A DNA stretch of 64,000 nucleotides from Oscillospiraceae bacterium (GCA_029225165.1 JAQXVY010000004.1:22321-86320), one strand, 5' to 3'; counted from the stretch's first letter, positions 27,302 through 35,994 are shown. Program-made: numbers and translations. The notes: generated from the letters alone by a model not told the origin.

Positions 27302-27469
27302 TTAGGGCTTGTTTAATAAATGACAAAACGCCCAGAAAAGCGGATATTTTTCCGCAATACTGCGTTATTTTTCCTCGAAATACGCCAGTATTCCATCGAA
27401 AAAATGCCTTGTCTTGCGAAAAAATCTCTCGCTTTTTGTGCATTCCGCTATTTATTAAACAAGCCCTAA
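27302..27469 (+). repeat. Palindromic repeat element (family B) inside the pilus operon
   Basis: The ends are TTAGGGCTTGTTTAATAAAT and ATTTATTAAACAAGCCCTAA, a perfect terminal inverted repeat. The interior has further short inverted segments (ACTGCG..., TACGCCAGTATTCC). The ORF at 27289-27507 is only a translation of this element. It separates the tip gene from the major pilin gene. Confidence 0.88.
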
Positions 27470-27503
27470 TTAAAAAATATATATTTAAAAGGAGAAAAAA
27501 GAA

Positions 27504-28886
27504 ATGAAAAAGACATTTATGAAAATTATGGCAGCTGTTCTTGCTGTATTGATTATGGCTGTTGCTATACCATTCGGCGCAGGCGCAGCCCTCACAAGCG
27601 GAAACAGTTATATTTTTACACTCAAGTGTGACAAGACAGACTTTGGCTTCACAGTTTATCAGCTTGCAACTATCGACACAACAACCGGTGATGTAACAGT
27701 TACCGACGGTGTTGCTGACGCTGTTAAAACGGCTATCGAAAACGGTAGCTCAGCTTCTGCAATTATCAGCGCCGCTGACGCAACAGAATCACTTGGCTCT
27801 GTTTCCGACACATTCCAGCCTACAGATGCAAGCACAACAAAGGATTTTAGCACAGTTCCCGGTTACTACTATGTAAAGTGCACACGTATGCCACAGGGTG
27901 CCTCTGCTGCATCTTCACTTATTGTAACACAGTATGAGAACAATGCTTGGGTTGAAAATGCCGGCACTATTGATGTAGGCGGTAAGGTTGGTACTGTCAG
28001 CCTTGACAAGAAGATTGTTGAAAATAATAAGGAAGTAAAATACACATCTGCAAGTGTTGGCGAAACAGTAACATTTAAGCTCAAGGCTTCTGTTCCCAGC
28101 AATGTTTCCGAAAAACTTACAGAAATGACTATCACAGATACAATGGAAGCAGGTCTTTCTGCAACAGATGTAAATATTGTATCAGTTAAGCAGGGTACAG
28201 CAGACATTAAATACTCAAAGGTTGATGTTCAGGACGCAACATTCGGTATCAAGATTGACAGCAATGTACTTACAAAGGATTCCTTCTACCAGAATGGTGA
28301 TGTAGTTGTAACATTTACAACTATGGTTACTCCTCAGGCAACTGTTGGTCGTGACAGCAACGACAACACAGTTGGTATTCAGTATAAGACAACCGGAAAT
28401 GTTAAAACTCAACAGGGTCCTACTGTTCAGGTGTTTACATTTAATGTAGAGGTAATTAAGGTTGACTCAAATAGCAACAAGCTTCAGGGTGCAAAATTTG
28501 GTCTTTACAGCCAAAGAGATTGCAGTGATAACAGTAAGCTTGCAGAGGCAACAACAGACAGAGCGGGTACAACAAACTTTGGCGGAAAACAGCTAAAGGC
28601 AGGTACATACTATGTAAAAGAGCTTGAGGCTCCAAAGGGTTATATCCTTGATTCAACTGCTTATCCTGTAACTATCGAACCTAACTACGATACAACAGGT
28701 GGCACGGTAACAGTAAGAGATTATCAGGCAAATTCAGACGGAAAAATCACAGTTGAGAACATCAAGATTTCTGCTCCACAGACAGGTGGTATGGGCACAA
28801 TGATGTTCACAATCGGCGGTGCAGCTCTTATCGCAGCAGCAGGCGTAATGTTTGTTATGCTTAAGAGAAAAAAGACTTCCAAGTAA
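27504..28886 (+). CDS. Major pilin, SpaH/EbpB family isopeptide-forming fimbrial protein
   Basis: The protein has a signal peptide (MAAVLAVLIMAVAIPFGAGA), then an N-domain with KCDKTDFGFTVYQLATID. A middle isopeptide domain (VSLDKKIVENNKEVKYTSASV...) and an SpaA-type Cna-B domain follow (VDSNSNKLQGAKFGLYSQ, KELEAPKGYILDSTAYPVT, about residues 320-410). The C-terminal sorting signal APQTGG, a hydrophobic helix and KRKKTSK are intact. This is the layout of the polymerising shaft subunit of Gram-positive pili. The classic YPK pilin motif is not obvious, so the acceptor lysine is uncertain; VSLDKK is one candidate. The start follows AAAAGGAGAAAAAAGAA. Confidence 0.92.
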   Translation: MKKTFMKIMAAVLAVLIMAVAIPFGAGAALTSGNSYIFTLKCDKTDFGFTVYQLATIDTTTGDVTVTDGVADAVKTAIENGSSASAIISAADATESLGSVSDTFQPTDASTTKDFSTVPGYYYVKCTRMPQGASAASSLIVTQYENNAWVENAGTIDVGGKVGTVSLDKKIVENNKEVKYTSASVGETVTFKLKASVPSNVSEKLTEMTITDTMEAGLSATDVNIVSVKQGTADIKYSKVDVQDATFGIKIDSNVLTKDSFYQNGDVVVTFTTMVTPQATVGRDSNDNTVGIQYKTTGNVKTQQGPTVQVFTFNVEVIKVDSNSNKLQGAKFGLYSQRDCSDNSKLAEATTDRAGTTNFGGKQLKAGTYYVKELEAPKGYILDSTAYPVTIEPNYDTTGGTVTVRDYQANSDGKITVENIKISAPQTGGMGTMMFTIGGAALIAAAGVMFVMLKRKKTSK

Positions 28887-28914
28887 TTAAACATTAATGA
28901 TAAGTAATAGTTTC

Positions 28915-28945
28915 GGGATGCGGGCAACCGCATCCCTTATCTTTA
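28915..28945 (+). terminator. Terminator after the major pilin gene
   Basis: GGGATGCGG pairs with CCGCATCCC around GCAA and is followed by TTATCTTT. It may lower sortase expression relative to pilin. Confidence 0.8.
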
Positions 28946-28960
28946 TAATTGCAACAGTTC

Positions 28961-28989
28961 TTGAAATATACGGCAGTTTACCTTATAAT
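28961..28989 (+). promoter_or_regulatory. Sigma-A promoter for the sortase genes
   Basis: TTGAAA and TATAAT are separated by 17 bp, 37 nt upstream of the first sortase start. Confidence 0.7.
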
Positions 28990-29025
28990 TAAAGGTGATG
29001 AACGCATTTATTTAAGGAAGATTTT

Positions 29026-29925
29026 ATGAAGAAAAAAATTGGACTGATTTTTGTAATTCTTTTGTTTGTCGTTGGCATCGGAATAATGTCCTACCCAATG
29101 ATAAGCGCAATGATTAACAACCACGCCCTTGCACAGGAGAGCCGGGTTTATTATAATACCGTAAAAAATATGGATAATAAGAGGTACAGGGAACTGCTTT
29201 CACAGGCGAAAAGCTACAACGAAAGCCTTACCGACAATGTTATTATCACCGACCCGTTTGATGAAGAGGCATACAGAAAAATCGGCGCAAACTACGAAAA
29301 AACCTTAGATGTTGACGGTAAGGGTCTAATCGGCTATGTTGAAATTCCAAAGATTAGCGTTAATCTTCCTATCTATCACGGTACTTCCGAAAAAATCCTG
29401 CAAAAGGGAGCAGGTCATCTCCAAAATACATCTCTGCCTATTGGTGGAAAAAGCACTCATTCGGTAATTTCTGCCCATACGGGAATGCCCACAGCCACAA
29501 TGTTTGATTACCTGACAGAAATGAAAAAGGGAGATGCCTTTTACATCCGTGTTATCGGCAAAACTTTAAAATATCAGGTTGACCAAATCAAGGTTGTACT
29601 TCCGGAGAAAACACAGGATTTGCACATCGTCAAAGGTGAGGACCACATAACATTGCTCACCTGTACACCTTACGGACTTAACACCCACAGGCTACTTGTC
29701 CGTGGAGTGAGAGTGCCTATGGATAAAAGTGATGATGAGCAAACTGTTCAGCAGGCAACCTTTAGGGACGGATATATGTACCTCTTTGGCTACCGTATTC
29801 CTTATTGGGTTGTGACAATAGTGATTGTGGGCTTTGTAATCCTTGTAGCAACTATTGTTTTTGCTGTGGTGAGGAAGAATAAAAAGAAACTTCAAACATC
29901 AGTTGACATCAACGGTAGTGAGTAA
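29026..29925 (+). CDS. Class C (pilus-assembly) sortase
   Basis: This transpeptidase polymerises pilins by joining the sorting signal of one subunit to a lysine of the next. It has a transmembrane helix at each end, as usual for class C (LIFVILLFVVGIGIMSYP and YWVVTIVIVGFVILVATIVF). Catalytic residues are visible: His in ISAHTGMPTATMF, Cys in LLTCTPYGLNTHRLLVRG, with the Arg in that same motif. The ITDPFDEEAY segment in the N-terminal region fits the DPF/DPW lid that covers the active site in class C enzymes. It is 299 residues long and lies 12 nt upstream of a second sortase gene. Confidence 0.93.
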   Translation: MKKKIGLIFVILLFVVGIGIMSYPMISAMINNHALAQESRVYYNTVKNMDNKRYRELLSQAKSYNESLTDNVIITDPFDEEAYRKIGANYEKTLDVDGKGLIGYVEIPKISVNLPIYHGTSEKILQKGAGHLQNTSLPIGGKSTHSVISAHTGMPTATMFDYLTEMKKGDAFYIRVIGKTLKYQVDQIKVVLPEKTQDLHIVKGEDHITLLTCTPYGLNTHRLLVRGVRVPMDKSDDEQTVQQATFRDGYMYLFGYRIPYWVVTIVIVGFVILVATIVFAVVRKNKKKLQTSVDINGSE

Positions 29926-29937
29926 GGGGGCAAAGGA

Positions 29938-30726
29938 GTGAAAAATAAAAAAGTACGAGTGACATTTACAATTATTGCAACTGTTATGCTTATTGCAGGG
30001 ATAGGACTGATTTTGTTCCCGACCATTTCCAACTGGTACGGAAAAAGTGTGGCTAAGGATATTTCAAACACCTTTGACCAAAGCACAAGTAATCAAATGG
30101 ATGGTTCCTTTAGGGAAGCAAAAAAGAAGGGCATTGTTGATGATGAGGGATACCTTAAAGACGGTTCCTCGGACTACCCCATATATTTCAAGGCAGATAT
30201 TGAAAGGTTAAAGCGTGACAGCATAGAGTATAACGAAATGCTGAAAACAAAGCAAAGGGAAAAGCTGACAGACGAAATTGCCTATGAACAGCCCTCCCTA
30301 AAGCTTAGTGAATATGGAATTTTTAACGGTGTTTACGGCTATGTTGAGGCACCTGCCATTGATATGAAACTGCCGATTTACTTGGGCACAGGCAGAAATC
30401 ATATGGAGTATGGCTCGGCACACCTGACATATACATCACTGCCTATCGGCGGTAAGGACACAAACTGCGTACTTGCAGGACACACAGGATATGTGGGCAG
30501 AATATTCTTCGATAACATCCGAAATTTGAAAATCGGAGATGAAATTAAGGTTAAAAATTACTGGTCAACGCTAAAATATTCTGTAACAGAAACGAAAGTA
30601 ATTACACCAAAACAGATGGATGACATTTTCCTTAAAGAGGGTAAGGATATGCTGATTTTGATGACCTGTATTAAGACAGACGGCAGTGGATTTGACAGAT
30701 ATTTGGTATTTTGCGAAAGGAAGTAA
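29938..30726 (+). CDS. Second sortase, divergent
   Basis: The protein has an N-terminal membrane anchor (FTIIATVMLIAGIGLILFP) and a sortase core with GYVEAPAIDMKLPIYLGT, the catalytic His in VLAGHTGYVGRIFFDN and the catalytic Cys in LILMTCIKTDGSGFDRYLVF with a following Arg. It lacks the C-terminal helix of its neighbour and ends right after the last strand. That suggests a different role, perhaps tip incorporation or wall anchoring of the finished pilus. The start is GTG behind AAGGGGGCAAA. The gene is 12 nt from the first sortase gene and 2 nt before the next gene. Confidence 0.87.
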   Translation: MKNKKVRVTFTIIATVMLIAGIGLILFPTISNWYGKSVAKDISNTFDQSTSNQMDGSFREAKKKGIVDDEGYLKDGSSDYPIYFKADIERLKRDSIEYNEMLKTKQREKLTDEIAYEQPSLKLSEYGIFNGVYGYVEAPAIDMKLPIYLGTGRNHMEYGSAHLTYTSLPIGGKDTNCVLAGHTGYVGRIFFDNIRNLKIGDEIKVKNYWSTLKYSVTETKVITPKQMDDIFLKEGKDMLILMTCIKTDGSGFDRYLVFCERK

Positions 30727-30728
30727 TT

Positions 30729-31106
30729 ATGGATAAGGAACTTAACAGATTGCAAAGGGAAGAGGCAGGAAAAAGGCTGAAAATTTTGGGATACCCACAG
30801 GATGTTTGCCAAAAATATAAGGACAAATCTTTTATGCTAAAATTACAAGAGGCAGACAGCGGAGATGTCCCCGAAGAAATTAATATTGCACCGTTCCTAA
30901 AAATGGAGCAGGACGAAAACATATTTACCTACCTTTACAGATATTCTGTAACAGAAGATGGAAAATTGCAGTTAAGACTGTTTTTCGTCACAGACAAGGT
31001 GGATGAGTGGGAAAAGGACAGAGAAACCTTGTGCAGTGCAATGGAAAAGGGAATAGATACGAAAGACGCAAAATCAATATTCCGTACATTTGTCCGCCCA
31101 ATGTGA
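30729..31106 (+). CDS. Hypothetical protein at the end of the pilus/sortase operon
   Basis: I do not recognise this 125-residue protein. It is soluble, charged and probably helical at the start (MDKELNRLQREEAGKRLKIL). It has no signal peptide and no transmembrane helix, and a central FTYLYRYSVTEDGKLQLRLFFV strand-like region. The start is the ATG at 30729 behind GAAAGGAAG, only 2 nt after the sortase stop, so it is cotranscribed. The ORF track start at 30711 lies inside the sortase gene and is less likely. A role in regulation or assembly of the pilus is a guess from position only. Confidence 0.7.
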   Translation: MDKELNRLQREEAGKRLKILGYPQDVCQKYKDKSFMLKLQEADSGDVPEEINIAPFLKMEQDENIFTYLYRYSVTEDGKLQLRLFFVTDKVDEWEKDRETLCSAMEKGIDTKDAKSIFRTFVRPM

Positions 31107-31195
31107 TGTTTTCCCTGATATTATCCGCAATAAAAACGATAAAGCAAATAAATACAAAAAATAATATATTTTTGCAATTATTTTTCAAAAAGCTA

Positions 31196-31225
31196 TTGAC
31201 AATTCACCATAACTTATTATATAAT
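31196..31225 (+). promoter_or_regulatory. Strong promoter for the tRNA-Pro gene
   Basis: A perfect TTGACA and a perfect TATAAT are separated by 18 bp, about 20 nt upstream of the tRNA. Confidence 0.85.
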
Positions 31226-31246
31226 AATCAGGCACGAAAATTAAAA

Positions 31247-31323
31247 CGAGGTGTAACTCAGTTTGGTAGAGTGCTTGGTTTGGGACCAAGATGCCGCAGG
31301 TTCGAGTCCTGTCACCTCGACCA
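31247..31323 (+). tRNA. tRNA-Pro (anticodon TGG)
   Basis: The 77-nt gene folds with acceptor arms CGAGGTG/CACCTCG, anticodon arm CTTGG-TTTGGGA-CCAAG and T-arm CAGG-TTCGAGT-CCTG. The CCA end is encoded. The anticodon TGG reads proline codons. Confidence 0.96.
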
Positions 31324-31324
31324 T

Positions 31325-31358
31325 AAATTCAGCATACAGATGTGTGCTGAATTTTTGC
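31325..31358 (+). terminator. Terminator between the two tRNA-Pro genes
   Basis: AAATTCAGCA pairs with TGCTGAATTT around a short loop, followed by T residues. Confidence 0.8.
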
Positions 31359-31406
31359 TATTTAGTTTTATCACAAGAATGTGACAAAACAGGACAAATT
31401 CCATAA

Positions 31407-31483
31407 CGAGGTGTGGCTCAGTTTGGTAGAGCGCTGCGTTCGGGACGCAGAGGCCGCAGGTTCGACTCCTGTCACCTCGACCA
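31407..31483 (+). tRNA. tRNA-Pro (anticodon CGG)
   Basis: The acceptor arm is CGAGGTG/CACCTCG, the anticodon arm CTGCG-TTCGGGA-CGCAG and the T-arm CAGG-TTCGACT-CCTG, with CCA encoded. It differs from its neighbour mainly in the D and anticodon arms, consistent with tandem duplication. Confidence 0.96.
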
Positions 31484-31484
31484 T

Positions 31485-31525
31485 TAAAACAGGTAATGCA
31501 TCGGCATTACCTGTTTTAATTTTAA
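31485..31525 (+). terminator. Terminator after tRNA-Pro (CGG)
   Basis: AAAACAGGTAATGC pairs perfectly with GCATTACCTGTTTT around ATCG, followed by AATTTT. Confidence 0.88.
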
Positions 31526-31533
31526 ACAAGCAA

Positions 31534-31772
31534 CGAGGTGACAGGAGTCGAAGGTGACGAGTACGACCGCCGCCAGTGGCGGAGGAAGGGAGTACGAGGA
31601 AGAGCCGCAACAAGGAGTTTGAGGAAGTGCATTTATGCACGACGCTAAACGACTATGTTGCAATCGGAGTAAAGAAAACAGTCCTGTGGACTGTTTTTGG
31701 GGAGAGTGTAGAAGATACTATTGTAGGAAATAGTGTTTCTTCTTTGTATATAATATATCGCCTATTCTTATA
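31534..31772. other. Structured non-coding segment with an inverted copy of the tRNA-Pro 3' end
   Basis: It begins with CGAGGTGACAGGAGTCGAA, the exact reverse complement of 19 nt of the T-arm and acceptor end of the upstream tRNA. A GC-rich stretch follows, with the hairpin CCGCC-AGT-GGCGG. Two further hairpins follow: AAACAGTC-CTGT-GGACTGTTTTT, and AGAAGATACTATT paired imperfectly with AAATAGTGTTTCTTCT. No ORF fits. It occupies most of the gap between the tRNAs and the zinc-ribbon gene. Confidence 0.5.
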
Positions 31773-31857
31773 AATTAATTGCAAAACATTTACTAAAATG
31801 ATATGATATTTTTAGGAAATTAACTGTATAGGAATAGGAGGGGGTTATGTCCTTTCA

Positions 31858-31977
31858 ATGTCAGTAGCAGATGAAAGAAATTCTGACTTGGTTGGTACAT
31901 TTCATATTACTTCAACATGGAAAAAGTCAGAAAATACATACAAGCTTATTTTTAATATGGATTCAAGAATTATGTGA
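31858..31977 (+). CDS. Possible 39-residue ORF upstream of the zinc-ribbon gene
   Basis: The frame MSVADERNSDLVGTFHIT continues to FNMDSRIM and stops inside the ribosome binding site of the next gene. A very strong GGAGGGGG lies 12 nt before it, but it sits closer to an ATG that gives only MSFQCQ. It could be a short leader peptide or a decayed gene remnant. I recognise no family. Confidence 0.25.
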   Translation: MSVADERNSDLVGTFHITSTWKKSENTYKLIFNMDSRIM

Positions 31978-31985
31978 GGTGCAAA

Positions 31986-32240
31986 ATGGATAAAATATGT
32001 CAAAGTTGTGGTATGCCTATTACTTCTAATGAGCAGTTAGGCACAGAAAATGATGGAAAAATAAATAACGACTACTGTAAATACTGTTACGAAAAAGGTG
32101 AATTTATTGACAAGGTGACAATGGAAGAATACATAGAAATGTGTTCACAATACGGTTCACAGGCAGGAATGACAAATGAAGAAATGAAAGAGCATTGTGA
32201 AAAGCTTTTCCCTACATTAAAAAGGTGGAAAGCGGAATGA
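31986..32240 (+). CDS. Small putative zinc-ribbon protein
   Basis: This 84-residue protein starts MDKICQSCGMPITSNEQLGT and has a second cysteine pair in YCKYCYEKGEF, giving a CxxC...CxxC zinc ribbon as in the Pfam putative zinc ribbon family (PF12674 type). The C-terminal half is helical and acidic (EEYIEMCSQYGSQAGMTNEE). Proteins of this kind are widespread in Firmicutes and of unknown function. I prefer the ATG at 31986 over the GTG at 31974, because GTGAGGTG serves as its ribosome binding site. Cardiolipin synthase follows 44 nt downstream. Confidence 0.8.
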   Translation: MDKICQSCGMPITSNEQLGTENDGKINNDYCKYCYEKGEFIDKVTMEEYIEMCSQYGSQAGMTNEEMKEHCEKLFPTLKRWKAE

Positions 32241-32284
32241 TTAGTATTGGCAAATAATGATTTGTATTTATGGTGGTGTGCGTT

Positions 32285-33859
32285 ATGAATGAAGAAACAA
32301 ATAAGGGGTTGACCCTGCTGAAAAAAGGGCAGAAAGGACTGCTTCACCTGATTTTCAGCCGATTGGGACTGATTTTGCTGCTGTTGGCAGTTCAGATTTT
32401 TGTTATGTTCGGTGTATTCTATTGGTTTGCAGAGTTTCTCCCTCATATCTATGGCGGAATGATACTATTTATGGCGGTTATGGTGCTATATCTCATTAAC
32501 AGTCGTATGGACGCATCGGCAAAGCTTACTTGGATGATGGTTATTATGCTGTTGCCTGTATTCGGAGCGTTGCTGTTTTGGTACACTCAAAGGGACTTGG
32601 GGAATCGCACCCTGAAAAAGCGTATGAATTGGCTGATTGACCATACAAGAAAGAGTATTCCTCAATCCCAAAAGCTGATGGAAAATCTGGACAAGGAGGC
32701 TCCGGAGGTTTCGGCACTTACCCGATATTTAGGTCGTACCGGGTGCTATCCTGTCTATGAAAACACTGATGTAACATATTTTCCATTGGGAGAAAATATG
32801 TGGGAGGAAATGCTTAAGCAACTGGAACAGGCAGAGCATTTTATCTTTTTGGAATATTTCATTGTAGATGAAGGTCTGATGTGGGGCAAAATATTGGAGA
32901 TTTTGGCTCGGAAAGCCAAGCAGGGTGTTGAGGTTCGTGTAATGTACGACGGCACCTGTGAATTCTCAACACTGCCACACGATTATCCAAAGCGATTGAA
33001 GGAGCTGGGTATTCAGTGCAAAATGTTTTCCCCTGTGACTCCCTTTCTTTCCACTCACTATAATTATAGGGATCACAGAAAAATTATGGTGATTGACGGA
33101 CACACAGCCTTTACAGGAGGTGTGAATTTGGCAGATGAATACATAAATCATAACAGCAAATACGGTCATTGGAAGGATGTAGGTGTTATGCTTAAGGGCG
33201 ATGCAGTAAAAAGCTTTACCTTGATGTCATTGCAGAGCTGGAACATTGATGAAAAACATCCTGAGTTCCAAAAGTATTTGGACTATCCGACTTTTGTACC
33301 TGACAATACTTCAGGATATGTAATTCCATATGGTGATTGCCCTCTTGATCAGGACAAGGTGGGCGAGCGTATTTATATGGATATTCTGAACAGGGCGCAG
33401 AGGTATGTTCATATTATGACGCCCTATCTGATAATGGACAACGAAATGGAAACAGCGCTGAAATTCGCTTCAGAGCGTGGAGTGGAAGTGTCTTTAATTC
33501 TCCCGGGAGTGACTGACAGTGCAGCCGCTCACGGCTTGGCATGGACTCACTATGCCTCGTTGCTGGAGTCGGGCGTGAAAATCTACGAATACACACCGGG
33601 ATTTGTTCACGCAAAGGTATTTGTCAGCGATGACAGAGAAGCGGTGGTAGGCACCATCAATATGGATTACAGGAGCCTTTATCATCACTTTGAGTGCGCA
33701 ACCTATTTGTACAAAACCGCCTGTATAACAGATATTGCAGAGGATTATAAGGAAACTCTTTCAAAGTGCGTTGAGATAACACCTCGGTCACAAAAAAAGG
33801 TGAAATTAAGCCGTAAGGTGATAGGTATCCTCCTAAAAATTTTTGCTCCTTTGATGTAA
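32285..33859 (+). CDS. cls: Cardiolipin synthase
   Basis: This membrane enzyme joins two phosphatidylglycerol molecules into cardiolipin. Two transmembrane helices open the protein (LGLILLLLAVQIFVMFGVFY, MILFMAVMVLYLI), then a PLDc_N region and two phospholipase-D catalytic motifs: YRDHRKIMVIDGHTAFTGG (HxK(x)4D) and FVHAKVFVSDDREAVVGTIN. The 524-residue length (from ATG 32285) is normal. The ORF track start at 32270 is a less likely GTG/ATG cluster; GGTGGTG precedes the chosen ATG. A good terminator follows, so it ends its transcription unit. Confidence 0.95.
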   Translation: MNEETNKGLTLLKKGQKGLLHLIFSRLGLILLLLAVQIFVMFGVFYWFAEFLPHIYGGMILFMAVMVLYLINSRMDASAKLTWMMVIMLLPVFGALLFWYTQRDLGNRTLKKRMNWLIDHTRKSIPQSQKLMENLDKEAPEVSALTRYLGRTGCYPVYENTDVTYFPLGENMWEEMLKQLEQAEHFIFLEYFIVDEGLMWGKILEILARKAKQGVEVRVMYDGTCEFSTLPHDYPKRLKELGIQCKMFSPVTPFLSTHYNYRDHRKIMVIDGHTAFTGGVNLADEYINHNSKYGHWKDVGVMLKGDAVKSFTLMSLQSWNIDEKHPEFQKYLDYPTFVPDNTSGYVIPYGDCPLDQDKVGERIYMDILNRAQRYVHIMTPYLIMDNEMETALKFASERGVEVSLILPGVTDSAAAHGLAWTHYASLLESGVKIYEYTPGFVHAKVFVSDDREAVVGTINMDYRSLYHHFECATYLYKTACITDIAEDYKETLSKCVEITPRSQKKVKLSRKVIGILLKIFAPLM

Positions 33860-33880
33860 ATGAAATTATTTCCGTTTTTT

Positions 33881-33967
33881 AGGAAACGCTGATAAATAAG
33901 GCATTTTAAAAGGCTCAAGTTCATTTGAACTTGAGCCTTTGACTTAGGGAAATACTGAATAAATCAC
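33881..33967 (+). repeat. Remnants of repeat family A ends
   Basis: AGGAAACGCTGATAAATAA at 33881 and AGGGAAATACTGAATAAATCAC at 33946 both resemble the GGAAACACTGATTAAATCA end of family A. Here they are direct, not inverted, and the family interior is missing. The cls terminator lies between them. Confidence 0.55.
33909..33942 (+). terminator. Terminator of cls
   Basis: AAAGGCTCAAGTTC pairs perfectly with GAACTTGAGCCTTT around ATTT. It can also act on the minus strand for the Big2 gene. Confidence 0.85.
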
Positions 33968-35994
33968 TTTACATTAACTTTCAGATTAAGGGTTTTTACG
34001 CCATTAACCTTGATTTTCAGGGTTGTTGTTCCCTTTTTAAGTCCTTTGATTTTTAGAACCGATGTACTTACCTTTGAATTAATTTTTGCAATCTTTGTGT
34101 TTGTGTACTTATTGTCTATGGTTGCAACCTTACCGCTGATTAATACTGTGGCAGTACCGCCCTTTTTCACCTTAACTGTTGTTTTTGTGAGCCTTGGTGC
34201 TGTTGCAACAACTACCTTGCAAGTCAGCTTTTTGCCTGTTGTAAGTGTGGCTGTAACCGTTGCTGTTCCTTTGCTAAGTGCTGTTATCTTACCGTCCTTA
34301 ACTGTGGCAACATTTTTGTTTGATGTTGTCCAGGACCTTACTGTTCCGCCAACAGCCTTTATGGTTTTGCTTCCACCTGACTTTAGGATAACCTTTGACA
34401 ATGTCAGCTTTGGTGAGGTTACAACAGTTACCTTACAGGTGAGCTTTTCCCCTGTTGTTAAAGTTGCGGTGATTGTTGCAGTGCCTTTGCCCACCGCTGT
34501 CACCTTTCCGTTATTAACAGTCGCAACATTTTTGTTTGAGGTTTCCCAGGCTTTTGCTGTGCCGTCTGTAACCTTTAAAATCTTAGTATCACCGGCTTTA
34601 AGGGTTAATTTTGATTCAGAAAGCTTTGCCTGATTCTGAATTTTCCTGACTTCGCCCTCAAGTAGTACCTGCTCACCCCAAGCTTTTACAAGATACTCAT
34701 TTTTATCAGCTTTTTCAACCGAGTATTCAGATATTTTATATTCTCCTGTATCATAATTCAAATATCTTCTTTTTGGTGTTACAGATACTATTTCATATCC
34801 ATAATCGGGGATAATCTGAAAATAAAAGGAATAATCATAATTAACAATTTGACTTTCAATTGGGTAACTATAACTTGGAGTTGTTCCATCTCCGGGGATA
34901 TATTGGTATAAAGATACATGTTCCAAATTTGTTGTAAAAGAGCAAAGTGAGCCTATTCCGTGAACTGTATGTGCAGAACTATTAGTTAAGGCTCCTATTG
35001 TAATATCTCCGGTAACACAAGGAATATCAATAGTGTATGTGTATTCATCAACCTCTATCGGATCAATAAAAGTGTCTTTGCCCATTACAACACCTATATC
35101 ACTAATTATGTCATAAGCAAGGGTTTCCTTGCCTTTTACCGTAGTAGTAAAACTACTTCCATATTTACAGTAATTAGGCTTGTAAGAGAAATTTAATTCA
35201 TCTCCATCACAGGCATATAAGTAATTTACCTTTACATATCCGTCTTTATCTTGGTTTGTTGCCTTTTTCTCTGCAACTACTTTAACAAACATACTTCCCG
35301 ACGGCATATACCTAAGTGTATAAGAGCCGTCCTCATTTTTTGTCAATGTATCAGCAGACTCACCGTCAAGCATATCCTGCTCACGATAATCATAACCCTT
35401 GGCAAGTGGTTCACCGTAATAATTTACAGTATCGTAAAGATAAGCACAGGTGTTAACTGCCTTAATTTCCTTTATTTCGTAACCCTCTTTTGGTGTGAAG
35501 GTTTCTTCAAAATAGAAAGAACCGTTTGGCAAATAATAATCCTCACAGCCGTAGTACTTAACATTAGGCATATCGGACACTACATTTTCTAATACCCTGA
35601 CAATTTCACCGTAACCGCTACTTCCGACTTGAACCGCACCGGTCTTTGACGCAGTATATGCAGAGATATACAGATTTCCTGTAACCTTAGGAATGTCAAC
35701 GGACAAGGTGTAGTCGTCAACAGCCTTTGGCTCAACTATGGTGCCGTCATCCATAATTACTCCAACCTTAATCTCGCCCATTTCTTCTTTGTTTTTAATT
35801 GAGATTGTTGTGGAGTAGCTGTCGCCCTTTTTCACTTCAAGAGAAGTGTTGCTGATAACAGCTTCTGTTTTGTTGAGTATGGTAACAGCATATGTATCTG
35901 CCCCGGTTGTTTCGGCACTAACCGCAGGTAATGCAGTGACAATCATAGACAGCATTAACACCATAGAAAGTGTGATTGACAATAGCTTTTTCAT
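33964..35994 (-). CDS. Secreted protein with C-terminal Big2 immunoglobulin-like repeats
   Basis: A signal peptide (LLSITLSMVLMLSMIVTALPAVSA) is followed by a 430-residue region of unknown fold. That region holds two related units, seen in VGVIMDDGTIVEPKAVDDYTLS and IGVVMGKDTFIDPIEVDEYTYT. The C-terminal part has two clear Big2 domains with the repeated core WxTSNKNVATVxxGKxTAxxKGTATxTATLTTG and a third, diverged Lys-rich copy. Big2 domains are common in surface adhesins and cell-wall-attached proteins. No sorting signal or anchor is seen at the end (LKVNVK), so the protein is probably released or held non-covalently. Function unknown. It has its own promoter and stands alone. Confidence 0.85.
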   Translation of the reverse strand: MKKLLSITLSMVLMLSMIVTALPAVSAETTGADTYAVTILNKTEAVISNTSLEVKKGDSYSTTISIKNKEEMGEIKVGVIMDDGTIVEPKAVDDYTLSVDIPKVTGNLYISAYTASKTGAVQVGSSGYGEIVRVLENVVSDMPNVKYYGCEDYYLPNGSFYFEETFTPKEGYEIKEIKAVNTCAYLYDTVNYYGEPLAKGYDYREQDMLDGESADTLTKNEDGSYTLRYMPSGSMFVKVVAEKKATNQDKDGYVKVNYLYACDGDELNFSYKPNYCKYGSSFTTTVKGKETLAYDIISDIGVVMGKDTFIDPIEVDEYTYTIDIPCVTGDITIGALTNSSAHTVHGIGSLCSFTTNLEHVSLYQYIPGDGTTPSYSYPIESQIVNYDYSFYFQIIPDYGYEIVSVTPKRRYLNYDTGEYKISEYSVEKADKNEYLVKAWGEQVLLEGEVRKIQNQAKLSESKLTLKAGDTKILKVTDGTAKAWETSNKNVATVNNGKVTAVGKGTATITATLTTGEKLTCKVTVVTSPKLTLSKVILKSGGSKTIKAVGGTVRSWTTSNKNVATVKDGKITALSKGTATVTATLTTGKKLTCKVVVATAPRLTKTTVKVKKGGTATVLISGKVATIDNKYTNTKIAKINSKVSTSVLKIKGLKKGTTTLKIKVNGVKTLNLKVNVK

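Noticed and set aside
27289-27507. 72-residue ORF between the two pilin genes
   Set aside because: It is a translation of the palindromic element and has no ribosome binding site.
31534-31552. Inverted tRNA end as an integrative-element attachment site
   Set aside because: Attachment duplications are direct repeats of the tRNA end; this one is inverted and no integrase gene is nearby.
31371-31640. 89-residue minus-strand ORF across the tRNA-Pro gene
   Set aside because: It is the reverse translation of the tRNA (VEVTGVEPAASASRTQRST is a well-known false ORF over tRNAs).
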